Shown here: positions 1 through 7,731 of the stretch, one piece after another
Numbering within the stretch: the stretch's first letter is position 1
How the letters are laid out: each line of letters opens with the position of its first letter
Assembly: GCA_035632095.1 (NCBI GenBank)
Contig: DASQHM010000076.1
Coordinates: 1-44,042, forward strand
Reading direction: 5' to 3'
Length of the DNA: 44,042 nucleotides
Origin: DASQHM01 sp035632095
GTDB taxonomy: Bacteria > Pseudomonadota > Alphaproteobacteria > Ferrovibrionales > Ferrovibrionaceae
The notes under the pieces: generated by a model
Seen by the model: only the letters and a program-made list of their open reading frames with translations
Databases searched by the model: none
What the model was told of the DNA's origin: nothing
Translations under genes and position numbers: made by a program

Positions 1-397
1 GTTCCGCCTGATCGAGCAGCGCCGTGAGGGTCCGCGCGCGCTCCTGCCAATGGCTCGCCGCCGCCCAGCCGTCGTCGACCACCAGGAGCACTGGGCCATT
101 GCCCGCGAGACGCGCGCCCGGGTTGGCGATCGGGTGGGCGAGCGCCAGGATCGCCAAGCCCGCAAGGAACAGCCGCAGCAGCAAAAGCCACAGCGGAGTA
201 TGCGCGGGAGTTTGCTCGCTGGTCTTCAGATCGAGCAGAAGCCGGAGCGGCGGGAAGGCGATGTGTTTCGGCGCCGGCGGCGTGATGCGCAGCAGCCACC
301 ACAGCAGCGGCAATCCAAGCAACGCCAGCAGCAGCCAAGGATCGACGAACGCCAGGGCACCGAGATTGAGCATGAGGCTCGCTACGCCACCTACCAT
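1..397 (-). CDS. BatA/DUF4159-type membrane protein, N-terminal part (cut by window edge)
   Basis: The reading frame starts at an ATG whose first bases overlap the stop of the upstream DUF58 gene (ATGGTAG) and runs off the left edge after 132 residues. Two hydrophobic segments are visible, about residues 20-38 (rich in Leu and Trp) and 69-88, separated by a short loop containing HIAFPPLRLL. A strand resembling the start of a von Willebrand A domain follows (VLLVVDDGW, about 103-111). This is the usual N-terminus of the aerotolerance-regulator (BatA) fold found in large alphaproteobacterial DUF4159 proteins, normally encoded right after MoxR and DUF58 genes. The family is thought to work with MoxR and DUF58 partners at the inner membrane, but its biochemical role is not established. 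The DUF4159 half would lie outside the window, so that part of the assignment rests on gene order. Confidence 0.8.
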   Translation of the reverse strand, partial: MVGGVASLMLNLGALAFVDPWLLLALLGLPLLWWLLRITPPAPKHIAFPPLRLLLDLKTSEQTPAHTPLWLLLLRLFLAGLAILALAHPIANPGARLAGNGPVLLVVDDGWAAASHWQERARTLTALLDQAE

Positions 398-1287
398 GTT
401 ATGCCGCCGGAGAGCGAACTGTAGAGCGCCAGCAATGCCGTCTGCGCCGGCCGGTCGGTCCGGTGGGCGGAAAAGGTCCAGCCGACGGAGTTGCAGAGGG
501 CCACCAGCGCTTCGTGGTGCCGCCGCACGCGGCCGAGATAGGCTTCGCGCAGCGCATCCGCGCGGCCGACCAGGTAACTGCCTTCGCCCTCCAGCCCTTC
601 AAAGCGCGTGCGCCCGATGAAAGGCATGTCCTCTTCGGCGGGATCGCGCACCTGGAGCAGATGTCCGATCACGCCCGATCCCGCATAGGCGCGAACCAGC
701 GCCACGATTTCGTCGGTCGGCGACAGAAAATCGCCGATGACCACGATTTGGGCGAAGCGCGGCAGATCGGCCCGCGGCGGCAGGCTTTGATTGCCTTTCG
801 CATGGCCGCTAAGAAGCAAGCTTACGGCAAGCCGGTCCAGGGTCGCGCGGCCGGTCGTCGGCAGGTTGCCGTCGCCGAGCAGCGCAACCCGCTCGCCGCC
901 GCGGATGAGGAGCGAGGCGAGCGCCAACAGGATCAGGCTGGCGCGCTCGTATTTTTCCGTATCCGCAAGTTGCGAGCGGTAATGCATGGAGGGGGACGCG
1001 TCGCGCCACAGCCAGACGCTTTCCGCCGCTTCCCACTCGTTCTGCCGGATGAACAGGCTTTGCCGCTTGGCGGATTGGCGCCAATCGACGGCGGTGCTGG
1101 GATCGCCGCCCTGATAGCGCCGGAACTGCCAGAAGGTTTCGCCGGTGCCGACGCGGCGGCGGCCATGGACGCCCTGCGCCACCGTCGCGGCGACCCGCTC
1201 CGCCGCCACCAGCAGCGGCGGCAGGGGCGCGGCAAGTCCTTCCGCCCGCTGTCGGAGCCCCGGAGCGATTCGGCCGGGCGCCGGCAT
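391..1287 (-). CDS. DUF58 domain-containing protein
   Basis: This 298-residue protein carries the DUF58 signature: GTGETFWQFRRYQGGDPST at about residues 47-65, followed by VDWRQSAK. The N-terminal part is basic and the C-terminal half has the alternating strand and helix pattern of a von Willebrand A-like fold (VVIGDFLSP, GVIGHLLQV). DUF58 proteins are regularly encoded with MoxR AAA+ ATPases and are presumed to be their partners or substrates in assembling a membrane-associated complex; the reaction is unknown. The ATG at 1287 lies 8 bp beyond the moxR stop and the gene ends inside the start region of the BatA-like gene, so the three genes form one operon read leftward. There is no obvious membrane anchor here, in keeping with soluble DUF58 proteins. 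Confidence 0.93.
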   Translation of the reverse strand: MPAPGRIAPGLRQRAEGLAAPLPPLLVAAERVAATVAQGVHGRRRVGTGETFWQFRRYQGGDPSTAVDWRQSAKRQSLFIRQNEWEAAESVWLWRDASPSMHYRSQLADTEKYERASLILLALASLLIRGGERVALLGDGNLPTTGRATLDRLAVSLLLSGHAKGNQSLPPRADLPRFAQIVVIGDFLSPTDEIVALVRAYAGSGVIGHLLQVRDPAEEDMPFIGRTRFEGLEGEGSYLVGRADALREAYLGRVRRHHEALVALCNSVGWTFSAHRTDRPAQTALLALYSSLSGGITW

Positions 1288-1295
1288 GATTCGGA

Positions 1296-2294
1296 TCAGC
1301 CGAGCAAACTGACCAGGCGGCGGATCACCTGCTCGATGGTGATTCCGTCGGCGCGCGCCGCGAAGTTGAGCGCCATGCGATGGCGCAGCACGGGCGGGGC
1401 CAATGCAGCCACGTCGTCGATCGATGGCGCTAAGCGGCCGTCGAGCAGGGCGCGGGCGCGAATGGCGAGCATCAAGGCCTGGCTGGCGCGCGGACCCGGA
1501 CCCCAGGCCACATGCTTCTGCACGTCGTCTTGCCCCTCCGCCTCCGGCCGGCCGGCGCGGACCAATTTCAGGATCGCCTCCACGACGCTTTCGCCGACGG
1601 GCACGCGCCGCACCAGCCGCTGCGCCGCCTGCAATTCGGCCCCGTTCAGCACCGGCGTCACGATTTCCTCGTGCGCGCCCGTGGTCGCCAGCAGCATCCG
1701 CCGCTCGGCTTCCAGATCGGGATAGCCGACGTCGATCTGCATGAGAAAACGATCGAGCTGGGCCTCCGGCAGCGGATAGGTACCTTCCTGTTCGAGCGGG
1801 TTCTGGGTTGCCAGCACGTGGAAGGGCGCCGGCAGCGGATGCCGGACGCCGGCCACGGAGACCTGCTTCTCCTGCATGGCCTGCAGCAGCGCTGATTGGG
1901 TGCGCGGGCTGGCGCGATTGATCTCGTCGGCCATGAGCAATTGGCAGAAGATCGGGCCCGGGATGAAGCGGAACGAGCGCCGGCCGCTATCGGTTTCCTC
2001 CAGCACTTCCGAGCCGATGATGTCCGGCGGCATCAAGTCGGGCGTGAACTGCACACGCTTGTCGTCGAGGCCGAGCACCGTGCCGAGCGTTTCCACCAGG
2101 CGCGTCTTGGCGAGACCCGGCACGCCGATGAGCAGGGCATGACCGCCCGCCAACAGGGCGATCAGGGTCTCGTCGACCACGGTTTGCTGGCCGAAAATCA
2201 CCCGGCCGATACGATCGCGCACGGCGGCGAATTTCGCGCCGAGCGCTTCGATTTCGCCGACGAGTCCGTCGCCGGCTTCGCTGACGTTCTGCAT
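1296..2294 (-). CDS. MoxR family AAA+ ATPase
   Basis: The 332-residue product is a MoxR-type AAA+ ATPase. Walker A is GVPGLAKT at residues 57-64, Walker B is LLMADE at 119-124, and a sensor 1 region HVLATQNPLEQEG follows. These proteins use ATP hydrolysis to remodel or load cofactors into partner proteins, generally those encoded downstream; here the DUF58 and BatA-type genes follow directly. Length and domain order are normal for the family. The start is ATG at 2294. A perfect TATAAT on the minus strand (2308-2303) sits only 8 bases upstream of this ATG, which leaves almost no room for a 5' leader and suggests a leaderless or nearly leaderless transcript. No other credible start codon was seen nearby. 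Confidence 0.95.
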   Translation of the reverse strand: MQNVSEAGDGLVGEIEALGAKFAAVRDRIGRVIFGQQTVVDETLIALLAGGHALLIGVPGLAKTRLVETLGTVLGLDDKRVQFTPDLMPPDIIGSEVLEETDSGRRSFRFIPGPIFCQLLMADEINRASPRTQSALLQAMQEKQVSVAGVRHPLPAPFHVLATQNPLEQEGTYPLPEAQLDRFLMQIDVGYPDLEAERRMLLATTGAHEEIVTPVLNGAELQAAQRLVRRVPVGESVVEAILKLVRAGRPEAEGQDDVQKHVAWGPGPRASQALMLAIRARALLDGRLAPSIDDVAALAPPVLRHRMALNFAARADGITIEQVIRRLVSLLG

Positions 2295-2310
2295 GACGCT
2301 GGATTATAAT
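2281..2310. promoter_or_regulatory. Candidate bidirectional promoter between moxR and the DUF1285 gene
   Basis: The sequence ATTATAAT at 2303-2310 contains TATAAT on both strands. On the minus strand it would drive moxR (-10 at 2308-2303) with a start site within a few bases of the ATG, but no good -35 was found. On the plus strand TATAAT (2305-2310) is preceded by CTGACG (2281-2286) at 18 bp spacing and could drive the DUF1285 gene with a leader of about 90 bases. The plus-strand -35 would lie inside the moxR coding sequence. This is seen as sequence motifs only. Confidence 0.4.
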
Positions 2311-2408
2311 GGTTGTTGCAAGCTTTCACTCTAAAGACTCTGTGATGGCGCGGCCATGGTAAATCGCCCCTCGAATCCCGGTCTTTCGCCTATCTCAAAG
2401 GGACGCTT

Positions 2409-2993
2409 GTGAGCGAACGAAGCGCCGATAATGCAAGCGGAGCCGACCTAGCCGGCCTGATGGCCGCGCTGAAGGGCCGCAAACTGCCGCCGGTCCATAG
2501 GTGGAACCCCGAGTACTGCGGCGTCAGCGACATGCGGATCGGGCGCGACGGAACGTGGTACTACCGCGACTCGCCCATCGGCCGGAAACCCATGGTGCGG
2601 CTGTTTTCCACGGTGCTGCGCCGCGATCCGGACAACCGGTATTACCTTGTGACCCCGGTCGAAAAGCTGTCCATCGACGTTGAGGACGTTCCCTTCATGG
2701 CGGTCGAGATGCTGGCTGAAGGGTCGGGGCGCGATCGGCGGCTGACATTCCGCACCAACGTTGACGATGCCGTCACCGCGGATCATGAACATCCAATTCG
2801 GGTCGTCGAGGATGCCGGGAGTCGCGAACCGTCGCCCTACGTGCTGGTGCGCGACCGGATGGAAGCGCGCATCGTGCGCTCGGTTTTCTATGATCTCGTG
2901 GAGCTCGGTCAGGAGGAGAATGTCGACGGCGTCACACGATTCGGCGTCTGGAGCTCGGGTACATTTTTCCCCCTCGGCACCCTCGGCGTATAA
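2409..2993 (+). CDS. DUF1285 domain-containing protein
   Basis: The start is GTG at 2409, preceded by AAAGGGA as a ribosome binding site. The 194-residue product matches the DUF1285 family: PPVHRWNPEYCGVSDMRIG near residues 30-48, a WYYRDSPIGR segment, then VRLFSTVLRRD and YYLVTPVEKL. DUF1285 proteins are widespread small cytosolic proteins in Proteobacteria; their function is not known to me. The gene begins a three-gene plus-strand unit with the Nudix hydrolase (9 bp downstream) and the CCA-adding enzyme. In alphaproteobacteria DUF1285 is often near moxR and these two genes, so the arrangement looks ancestral. No signal peptide or membrane segment is seen. Confidence 0.88.
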   Translation: MSERSADNASGADLAGLMAALKGRKLPPVHRWNPEYCGVSDMRIGRDGTWYYRDSPIGRKPMVRLFSTVLRRDPDNRYYLVTPVEKLSIDVEDVPFMAVEMLAEGSGRDRRLTFRTNVDDAVTADHEHPIRVVEDAGSREPSPYVLVRDRMEARIVRSVFYDLVELGQEENVDGVTRFGVWSSGTFFPLGTLGV

Positions 2994-3002
2994 ACTGCGG
3001 CA

Positions 3003-3596
3003 ATGCGCGATACTCTTTTGCAGCGCCTGAGCGGCGTGCAACGCGGCAGCGAACGCGGCGATCACGATCTGAATCCGGCTGGCGCGCGCCACGCGGGGCC
3101 GCTGACGCCCGCCGCAGTGTTGGTGCCGATCATCGACCGGCCGGAGCGCTTGACCGTGCTGTTCACCAAGCGGACGCCGCACCTGAGCAAGCATGCGGGC
3201 CAAGTGAGCTTTCCCGGCGGGCGAATCGAGGACCAAGATCCGGACGCCGTCGCCTGCGCTTTGCGCGAAACCGAGGAAGAGATCGGTCTCGACCGCCGCC
3301 TGGTGCAAGTGCTGGGCGAACTCGACCGCTATGTCACCGGAACCGGCTTCGCCATTACGCCGGTCGTCGGCCTGGTGGCGCCGCACTTCGAATTGAAGGC
3401 CGATCCGCATGAGGTGGCGGAAGTTTTCGAAGTGCCGCTCGACTTCCTGCTCGATCCCTACAATCACCAGCGGCACAGCGGCATGTTCAATGGGCAGGAG
3501 CGGCATTGGTTCGCCATGCCTTATGGCGAACATTACATTTGGGGCGCGACCGCCGGCATGCTGGTGAATCTCTACCACATCGTGCGCGCGGCCTGA
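3003..3596 (+). CDS. CoA pyrophosphatase, Nudix family
   Basis: This 197-residue Nudix hydrolase probably cleaves coenzyme A or its oxidised derivatives to 3',5'-ADP and 4'-phosphopantetheine. The segment TKRTPHLSKHAGQVSFPGG (about residues 55-73) contains the CoA-specific motif that precedes the Nudix box in the YeaB/NUDT7 group. The Nudix box follows, with R88, E89, E92, E93 and G95 in the RE-U-xEE-x-G core. Length is typical of the group. It starts with ATG 9 bp after the DUF1285 stop, and its own stop is 5 bp before the cca start, so the three are probably co-transcribed. The role is presumed to be housecleaning of damaged CoA. Substrate choice is inferred from the motif and was not tested. 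Confidence 0.92.
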   Translation: MRDTLLQRLSGVQRGSERGDHDLNPAGARHAGPLTPAAVLVPIIDRPERLTVLFTKRTPHLSKHAGQVSFPGGRIEDQDPDAVACALRETEEEIGLDRRLVQVLGELDRYVTGTGFAITPVVGLVAPHFELKADPHEVAEVFEVPLDFLLDPYNHQRHSGMFNGQERHWFAMPYGEHYIWGATAGMLVNLYHIVRAA

Positions 3597-3601
3597 GTCC
3601 G

Positions 3602-4828
3602 ATGCAGCCAGCCGGCCGCATGGATCCGCCAGCCGGGATGACCGCGCCGGAGACCCGCGCCGTGGTATCGGCGCTTTCGGCCGGAGGGGCCGAAGTGCGT
3701 TTCGTCGGCGGTTGCGTGCGCGATGCGATACTCGGCCGCGATTCCCAGGACATCGACCTGGCCACGACCGACGCGCCCGATCGCGTCATGGAGCTTTTAG
3801 CGCTAGCGGGCCTCCGCGCGCTGCCGACCGGGATCGCGCACGGTACCGTGACGGCGCTGTCGGGCGGGCGGCACTACGAAGTCACCACGCTTCGCCGCGA
3901 CGTGGAAACGTATGGACGCCACGCCAAGGTCGCCTTCACCGACGATTGGACCGAAGATGCGGCGCGGCGCGATTTCACCATCAATGCGCTCTATGCCGAC
4001 ATCGACGGCACATTGTACGACCCGACCGGCGGGCGCGCCGATCTGGCGGCGGGCCGCGTGCGTTTCGTCGGCGATGCCGCGCTGCGTATCCGGGAGGACG
4101 CGCTGCGCATTCTCCGCTTCTTTCGCTTTCATGCCCGTTACGGCAAGGGCGCCCCAGACGCGGAGGGCCTGGCGGCCGCCTCGAATGCGGCGACGTCGCT
4201 CGACAATCTGTCGGGCGAAAGAATCGCCGGCGAAATGTTCAAGCTGTTGCGCGCTGCCCAGGCACCGCAAGTAGTGCGGGTCATGGCCGAGGCTGGCGTC
4301 CTGGCGCATGTCGTGCCCGGCGCGGTCGGCTTCGATCGGTTGCAGCGGCTGGTCGCGTACGAATCGGCACGCCATGAAGCGGATTCGGTGCGGCGCCTGG
4401 CGAGCATTCTGCCGAGCGACGTTGACGGCGCCCGACGCTTGGCGGAACGGCTGCGCCTTTCCAACGCCGAACGCGACCGTCTGGTCGCTGCCGTCGCGCC
4501 GCCGCTGGCGCTGTCCGCAGGCATGGATGCGGCGGCGGCCCGGCGCGCAATCCATCGCCTCGGCGCCGAGCGCTTTCGGGATCTGGCATTGCTGGCTTGG
4601 GCGGAAGACCCCGCCGCCGAGCGTTGGCGCGATCATTTGGCGCTGGCCGACACCTGGAACCCGCCCATCTTTCCGATCAAGGGCGAAGACGTCCTGGCGC
4701 TTGGGCTCGCCAGTGGTCCGCGCGTCGGCCAATTGCTCGACACCGTAACGCGCTGGTGGGAAGAGGGCGACTTTCGCGCCGACCGGGCGGATTGTCTCGC
4801 AAAATTACGCGAGCTTGCGGCGGCTTGA
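3602..4828 (+). CDS. cca: CCA tRNA nucleotidyltransferase (or poly(A) polymerase family member)
   Basis: The 408-residue product adds or repairs the 3' CCA of tRNA. The class II nucleotidyltransferase head is clear: GGCVRD at residues 36-41 and the metal-binding DID of SQDIDLATTDAPD at 50-52, followed by RRDFTINALYAD and the region with REDALRILRFFRFHARYG. The C-terminal half is helical, as expected for the neck, body and tail domains. The ATG at 3602 was preferred because it lies 5 bp after the Nudix stop; further ATGs at 3620 and 3638 would trim a nonconserved N-terminus. The open frame continues upstream into the Nudix gene, but that part is a shadow. The 3' end overlaps the convergent gene on the minus strand by 24 bp. 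Poly(A) polymerase cannot be fully excluded from sequence alone. Confidence 0.9.
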   Translation: MQPAGRMDPPAGMTAPETRAVVSALSAGGAEVRFVGGCVRDAILGRDSQDIDLATTDAPDRVMELLALAGLRALPTGIAHGTVTALSGGRHYEVTTLRRDVETYGRHAKVAFTDDWTEDAARRDFTINALYADIDGTLYDPTGGRADLAAGRVRFVGDAALRIREDALRILRFFRFHARYGKGAPDAEGLAAASNAATSLDNLSGERIAGEMFKLLRAAQAPQVVRVMAEAGVLAHVVPGAVGFDRLQRLVAYESARHEADSVRRLASILPSDVDGARRLAERLRLSNAERDRLVAAVAPPLALSAGMDAAAARRAIHRLGAERFRDLALLAWAEDPAAERWRDHLALADTWNPPIFPIKGEDVLALGLASGPRVGQLLDTVTRWWEEGDFRADRADCLAKLRELAAA

Positions 4829-5689
4829 GGCCGCGGCCTCCGCGCCCACGATCCAGCCCTCTTCGGTTTGGCAAACCTCAAGTTGCGCGGCCGTCAATGC
4901 ATCCGGCCGCGCGAGATGTCGCCGAAGTTCGCCGGACCCGTCCGATTTCAGCAGCCAGTCGCGCGTAGCGGACACCTGCCGCGCGTCCTTGATCGGGTGG
5001 CGCTGCCGGTCGTGATCGTTGAGGCTCGGCCACATTTCGGCGATGACGATGCCTTCGAGATCGTCGTCCCAGCCGGTTTCAAAGGGCCAGACCCGAGCGC
5101 GCGCGCCGAAGCGCTGCAGCAGCCGATGCACCGCGGGCAAACCGAGGAGCATTTGGCCGCCGACCGCGCCGCGGCCGAGGAGTTGCCACACCGGCATGAT
5201 CTGGCGGTGGCGCAGCGTTCCATCGGCGATTCGGCGCTCGGCGAAGGCCCGCCCGTCGTAGGCCGGCTTGGTCGGACGCAGGGCAGCGCTCGCATTGCCG
5301 TAGGTGCAGCCCCAGAACGGTCCCGGCGGTGCGCCAAGCTCGATATTCAGACGTGCCGCGACCTCGAAGCGATTGTTGCGGCCATCGGGCGCGTCTTCGA
5401 TCAGGCCGTGAAGTTTCGCCGCAAGCGCGCGGCCGCCGCCGAGCTTGGAACCGATCGGATAGCCGAACGGAAAGTCGAAGCCGACCAGAACATTGCCTTG
5501 CGTATCGCCGATCAACGCGGCGATGCGGCGCTCGGCGTCGGCGCGCGTGCGAAAATAGAGCGGTTTCGAGCTGGTTCGAGGTCCGCCCCAGGCGAGCCAG
5601 CAGCGATCATGGGACTCTCGTTCGGGGCCCGGCCTGCTGGCGGCCGACCAGTCGACGACGATCACGCGATCGAAGAGACACCGGGCCAT
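4805..5689 (-). CDS. Conserved protein of uncertain function, possible RNase H-like fold
   Basis: This 294-residue protein opens with FDRVIVVDWSAASRP (about residues 6-20) and has VLVGFDFPFGYPIG near 88-101, followed by PFWGCTYGN and a WPFETGWDD segment. Acidic residues following hydrophobic strands suggest an RNase H-like or DUF429-like fold. I recall similar proteins in alphaproteobacteria carrying loose labels such as molybdopterin guanine dinucleotide synthesis or cobalamin biosynthesis, but nothing here supports those reactions. Its ATG at 5689 follows the hemF stop with no gap (TAAATG), so translation is probably coupled to hemF. The 3' end overlaps cca tail to tail by 24 bp. No membrane segment is seen. 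Function should be regarded as unknown. Confidence 0.8.
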   Translation of the reverse strand: MARCLFDRVIVVDWSAASRPGPERESHDRCWLAWGGPRTSSKPLYFRTRADAERRIAALIGDTQGNVLVGFDFPFGYPIGSKLGGGRALAAKLHGLIEDAPDGRNNRFEVAARLNIELGAPPGPFWGCTYGNASAALRPTKPAYDGRAFAERRIADGTLRHRQIMPVWQLLGRGAVGGQMLLGLPAVHRLLQRFGARARVWPFETGWDDDLEGIVIAEMWPSLNDHDRQRHPIKDARQVSATRDWLLKSDGSGELRRHLARPDALTAAQLEVCQTEEGWIVGAEAAASSRRKLA

Positions 5690-6553
5690 TTACGGCCAGC
5701 GCACCTCGGGCGGCAGGGACATGAGGATCGCCTCCACGTTTCCGCCGGTCTTCAGGCCGAAGGTCGTGCCGCGGTCGTACAGCAGGTTGAATTCCACATA
5801 CCGGCCGCGCCTGACGAGCTGATGTTCCCGATCCGCCGCCGTCCAGGGCGCGTTCATGTGCCGACGCACCAGTTTCGGATAGATTTCGAGAAAGGCCATG
5901 CCGACGTCGCGGGTGAAGGCGAAGTCCGCGTCCCAATCTCCGCTCGACAGGTTGTCGTAGAAGATGCCGCCGACGCCGCGCGCCTCGTTTCTATGCGGCA
6001 GATAGAAGTATTCATCGCACCACTGCTTGAAGCGCGGATAGTACCCGGCATCATGGCGGTCGCAGGCAGCCTTGAGCGCATGGTGAAACGCAGCCGTGTC
6101 GGCCGCGTCCTCGGTCATGGGCGTGAGATCGGCGCCGCCGCCGAACCAGGATTGTTCGGTGACGATGTGGCGGGTGTTCATATGCGTCGCGGGAACCTTG
6201 GGCGAGCGCATGTGGGCAATCAAAGAAATTCCGCTGGCCCAAAACCGGCCGGTCGCGGCGGCGCCCGGCATCTGCTTGCGAAACTCGGGCGAGAATTCGC
6301 CGAATACGGTCGAGACGTTCACGGCGACCTTCTCGAAGACGCGGCCGCGCATCACGCTGATGACGCCGCCGCCGCCGCCCGGCCGGTTCCAAGGTTTCCG
6401 CTCGAAGCGGCCCGCCGGCAATTCCCGGTGGGTCCCGGTCAGCTCATCCTCGATCCGCTCGAATTCCGCGCAGATGCGATCGCGCAGCGTCGCGAACCAT
6501 GCCGAGGCGGCCTGCTGGCGCGCGGTGACATCGCTTGGGATGGATGAACTCAT
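5690..6553 (-). CDS. hemF: Oxygen-dependent coproporphyrinogen III oxidase
   Basis: HemF converts coproporphyrinogen III to protoporphyrinogen IX by two oxygen-dependent decarboxylations in heme synthesis. The 287-residue product has the family landmarks: GGGGGVISVMRGRVFEKV, ATHMNTRHI, the signature WFGGGADLTPM, and YYPRFKQWCDEYFYLPHR, and ends with the conserved region containing RRGRYVEFNLLYDRGTTFGL. The start was placed at the ATG at 6553, giving MSSSIPSD; the longer open frame upstream lies inside trmL and is a shadow. This start overlaps the trmL stop by 4 bp (ATGA), a sign of translational coupling. Length is normal. It is the oxygen-dependent enzyme, in keeping with an aerobic life style and with the bc1 complex genes nearby. 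Confidence 0.96.
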   Translation of the reverse strand: MSSSIPSDVTARQQAASAWFATLRDRICAEFERIEDELTGTHRELPAGRFERKPWNRPGGGGGVISVMRGRVFEKVAVNVSTVFGEFSPEFRKQMPGAAATGRFWASGISLIAHMRSPKVPATHMNTRHIVTEQSWFGGGADLTPMTEDAADTAAFHHALKAACDRHDAGYYPRFKQWCDEYFYLPHRNEARGVGGIFYDNLSSGDWDADFAFTRDVGMAFLEIYPKLVRRHMNAPWTAADREHQLVRRGRYVEFNLLYDRGTTFGLKTGGNVEAILMSLPPEVRWP

Positions 6554-7032
6554 GGGCGATCTTGTACCACGCCGGCCGCCATGTCGGTGCGGTCGCGCGT
6601 CTGGCGCAGGGCCTCCCCCAGAACCATGGCGGCGGCGATTGCAACATTGAGCGAGCGCAATCCTTCGCGCATGGGGATCTTGACGCGCGCGTCGGCCCGC
6701 TCGTGGACCGCAACGGGCACCCCTGCGGTCTCGCGTCCGAGCAGGAGCGTGTCGTCCGGCCGGAACGCGAATCGCGTGTAGGACAATTCCGCCTTTGTGG
6801 TCAGGAGCACGAGGCGGCCGCGATCCTTGCCGGCGAGATAGGCGTTCCAGGAATCGTGGCGGACAATCGTGGCGTATGGCAGGTAGTCGAGCGCGGCGCG
6901 GCGAAAATCGCGATCCGAAAATGGAAACCCGCAGGGTTCGATGACGTCGACCGCCACGTCCACGCAGGCGGCGAGGCGGAGAATCGTGCCGACGTTCGGC
7001 GGGATGTCGGGCTCGAAAAGGGCCAGCCGCAT
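6550..7032 (-). CDS. trmL: tRNA (cytidine(34)-2'-O)-methyltransferase TrmL
   Basis: TrmL is a SPOUT-class methyltransferase that puts a 2'-O-methyl group on the wobble nucleotide of certain leucine tRNAs using S-adenosylmethionine. The 160-residue protein shows the three knot motifs in order: PDIPPNVGTILRLAAC near residues 8-23, LLLGRETAGVP near 97-107, and IPMREGLRSLNVAIAAAMVL near 119-138. Its length is typical of this single-domain group. The ATG at 7032 faces the petA gene across a 153 bp divergent intergenic region, and the stop overlaps the hemF start. The first three minus-strand genes here, trmL, hemF and the unassigned protein, form a tight operon. Confidence 0.94.
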   Translation of the reverse strand: MRLALFEPDIPPNVGTILRLAACVDVAVDVIEPCGFPFSDRDFRRAALDYLPYATIVRHDSWNAYLAGKDRGRLVLLTTKAELSYTRFAFRPDDTLLLGRETAGVPVAVHERADARVKIPMREGLRSLNVAIAAAMVLGEALRQTRDRTDMAAGVVQDRP

Positions 7033-7185
7033 GGTCCGGAAAACCGCGCAGTTTCAGCGCTTTCTCAGCCTTTCGACGATATGCGGCAACCTGTCGCACC
7101 TTGAGCCGGAGAGGCTGGACAACGCCGCCATATAGTGAGACAAACGGCGCGGGTTTCCAAAGGCGCTTCGAGGAGTTGCAAGTTC

Positions 7186-7719
7186 ATGAGCACGACGACC
7201 AAGGACGCGGTCGCGCATGGCGAGACGTCCCGGCGGGACTTCCTCTACATCGCGGCGGGCGCGTTCGGCGCCGTCGGCGCCGCGGCAGCCGTCTGGCCCT
7301 TCATCAGCCAAATGAATCCTTCGGCCGACGTGTTGGCGCTGTCGTCGACCGAAGTCGATCTGGCGCCGATCCAAGCCGGGCAGATCGTCACGGTCGTCTG
7401 GCAGAGCAAGCCGGTCTTCGTCTGGCATCGCACCGAGAAGGACATCAAGGCCGCGGAAGACGTGAAGACCGACGACCTTCGCGAGCCGCAGACCGACGAA
7501 GCGCGGGCGCCGAAACCCGAATGGCTGGTGGTGGTCGGCATCTGCACCCATCTCGGCTGCATTCCGCTCGGTCATCAGGGGCAATACGGCGGGTTCTTCT
7601 GCCCGTGCCACGGCTCCGTCTACGACACCTCCGGCCGCATCCGTCAGGGACCCGCGCCGGCCAATCTCCCGGTGCCGCCCTACAAGTTCCTGAACGACAC
7701 CAAGATCCGCATCGGTTGA
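7186..7719 (+). CDS. petA: Ubiquinol-cytochrome c reductase iron-sulfur (Rieske) subunit
   Basis: This is the Rieske protein of the bc1 complex, which passes electrons from ubiquinol to cytochrome c1. Within 177 residues there is a twin-arginine motif SRRDFL at 15-20, one membrane anchor at about 22-42, and the 2Fe-2S site: C120-T-H122 with C125, and C139-P-C141-H142. C139 and H142 complete the ligands, and C125 and C141 form the usual disulfide. The ATG at 7186 was chosen because AGGAG lies at 7171-7175 and because the upstream extension is not Rieske-like. A TATAGT at 7131-7136 may be part of the promoter, but no matching -35 was found. The gene is first in petABC, 12 bp before petB. Confidence 0.96.
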   Translation: MSTTTKDAVAHGETSRRDFLYIAAGAFGAVGAAAAVWPFISQMNPSADVLALSSTEVDLAPIQAGQIVTVVWQSKPVFVWHRTEKDIKAAEDVKTDDLREPQTDEARAPKPEWLVVVGICTHLGCIPLGHQGQYGGFFCPCHGSVYDTSGRIRQGPAPANLPVPPYKFLNDTKIRIG

Positions 7720-7731
7720 AGGCTCGCCGCG

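Noticed and set aside
4868..6547. A 559-residue plus-strand open frame
   Set aside because: It is antisense to hemF and the unassigned conserved protein, both of which have clear family features or tight operon junctions.
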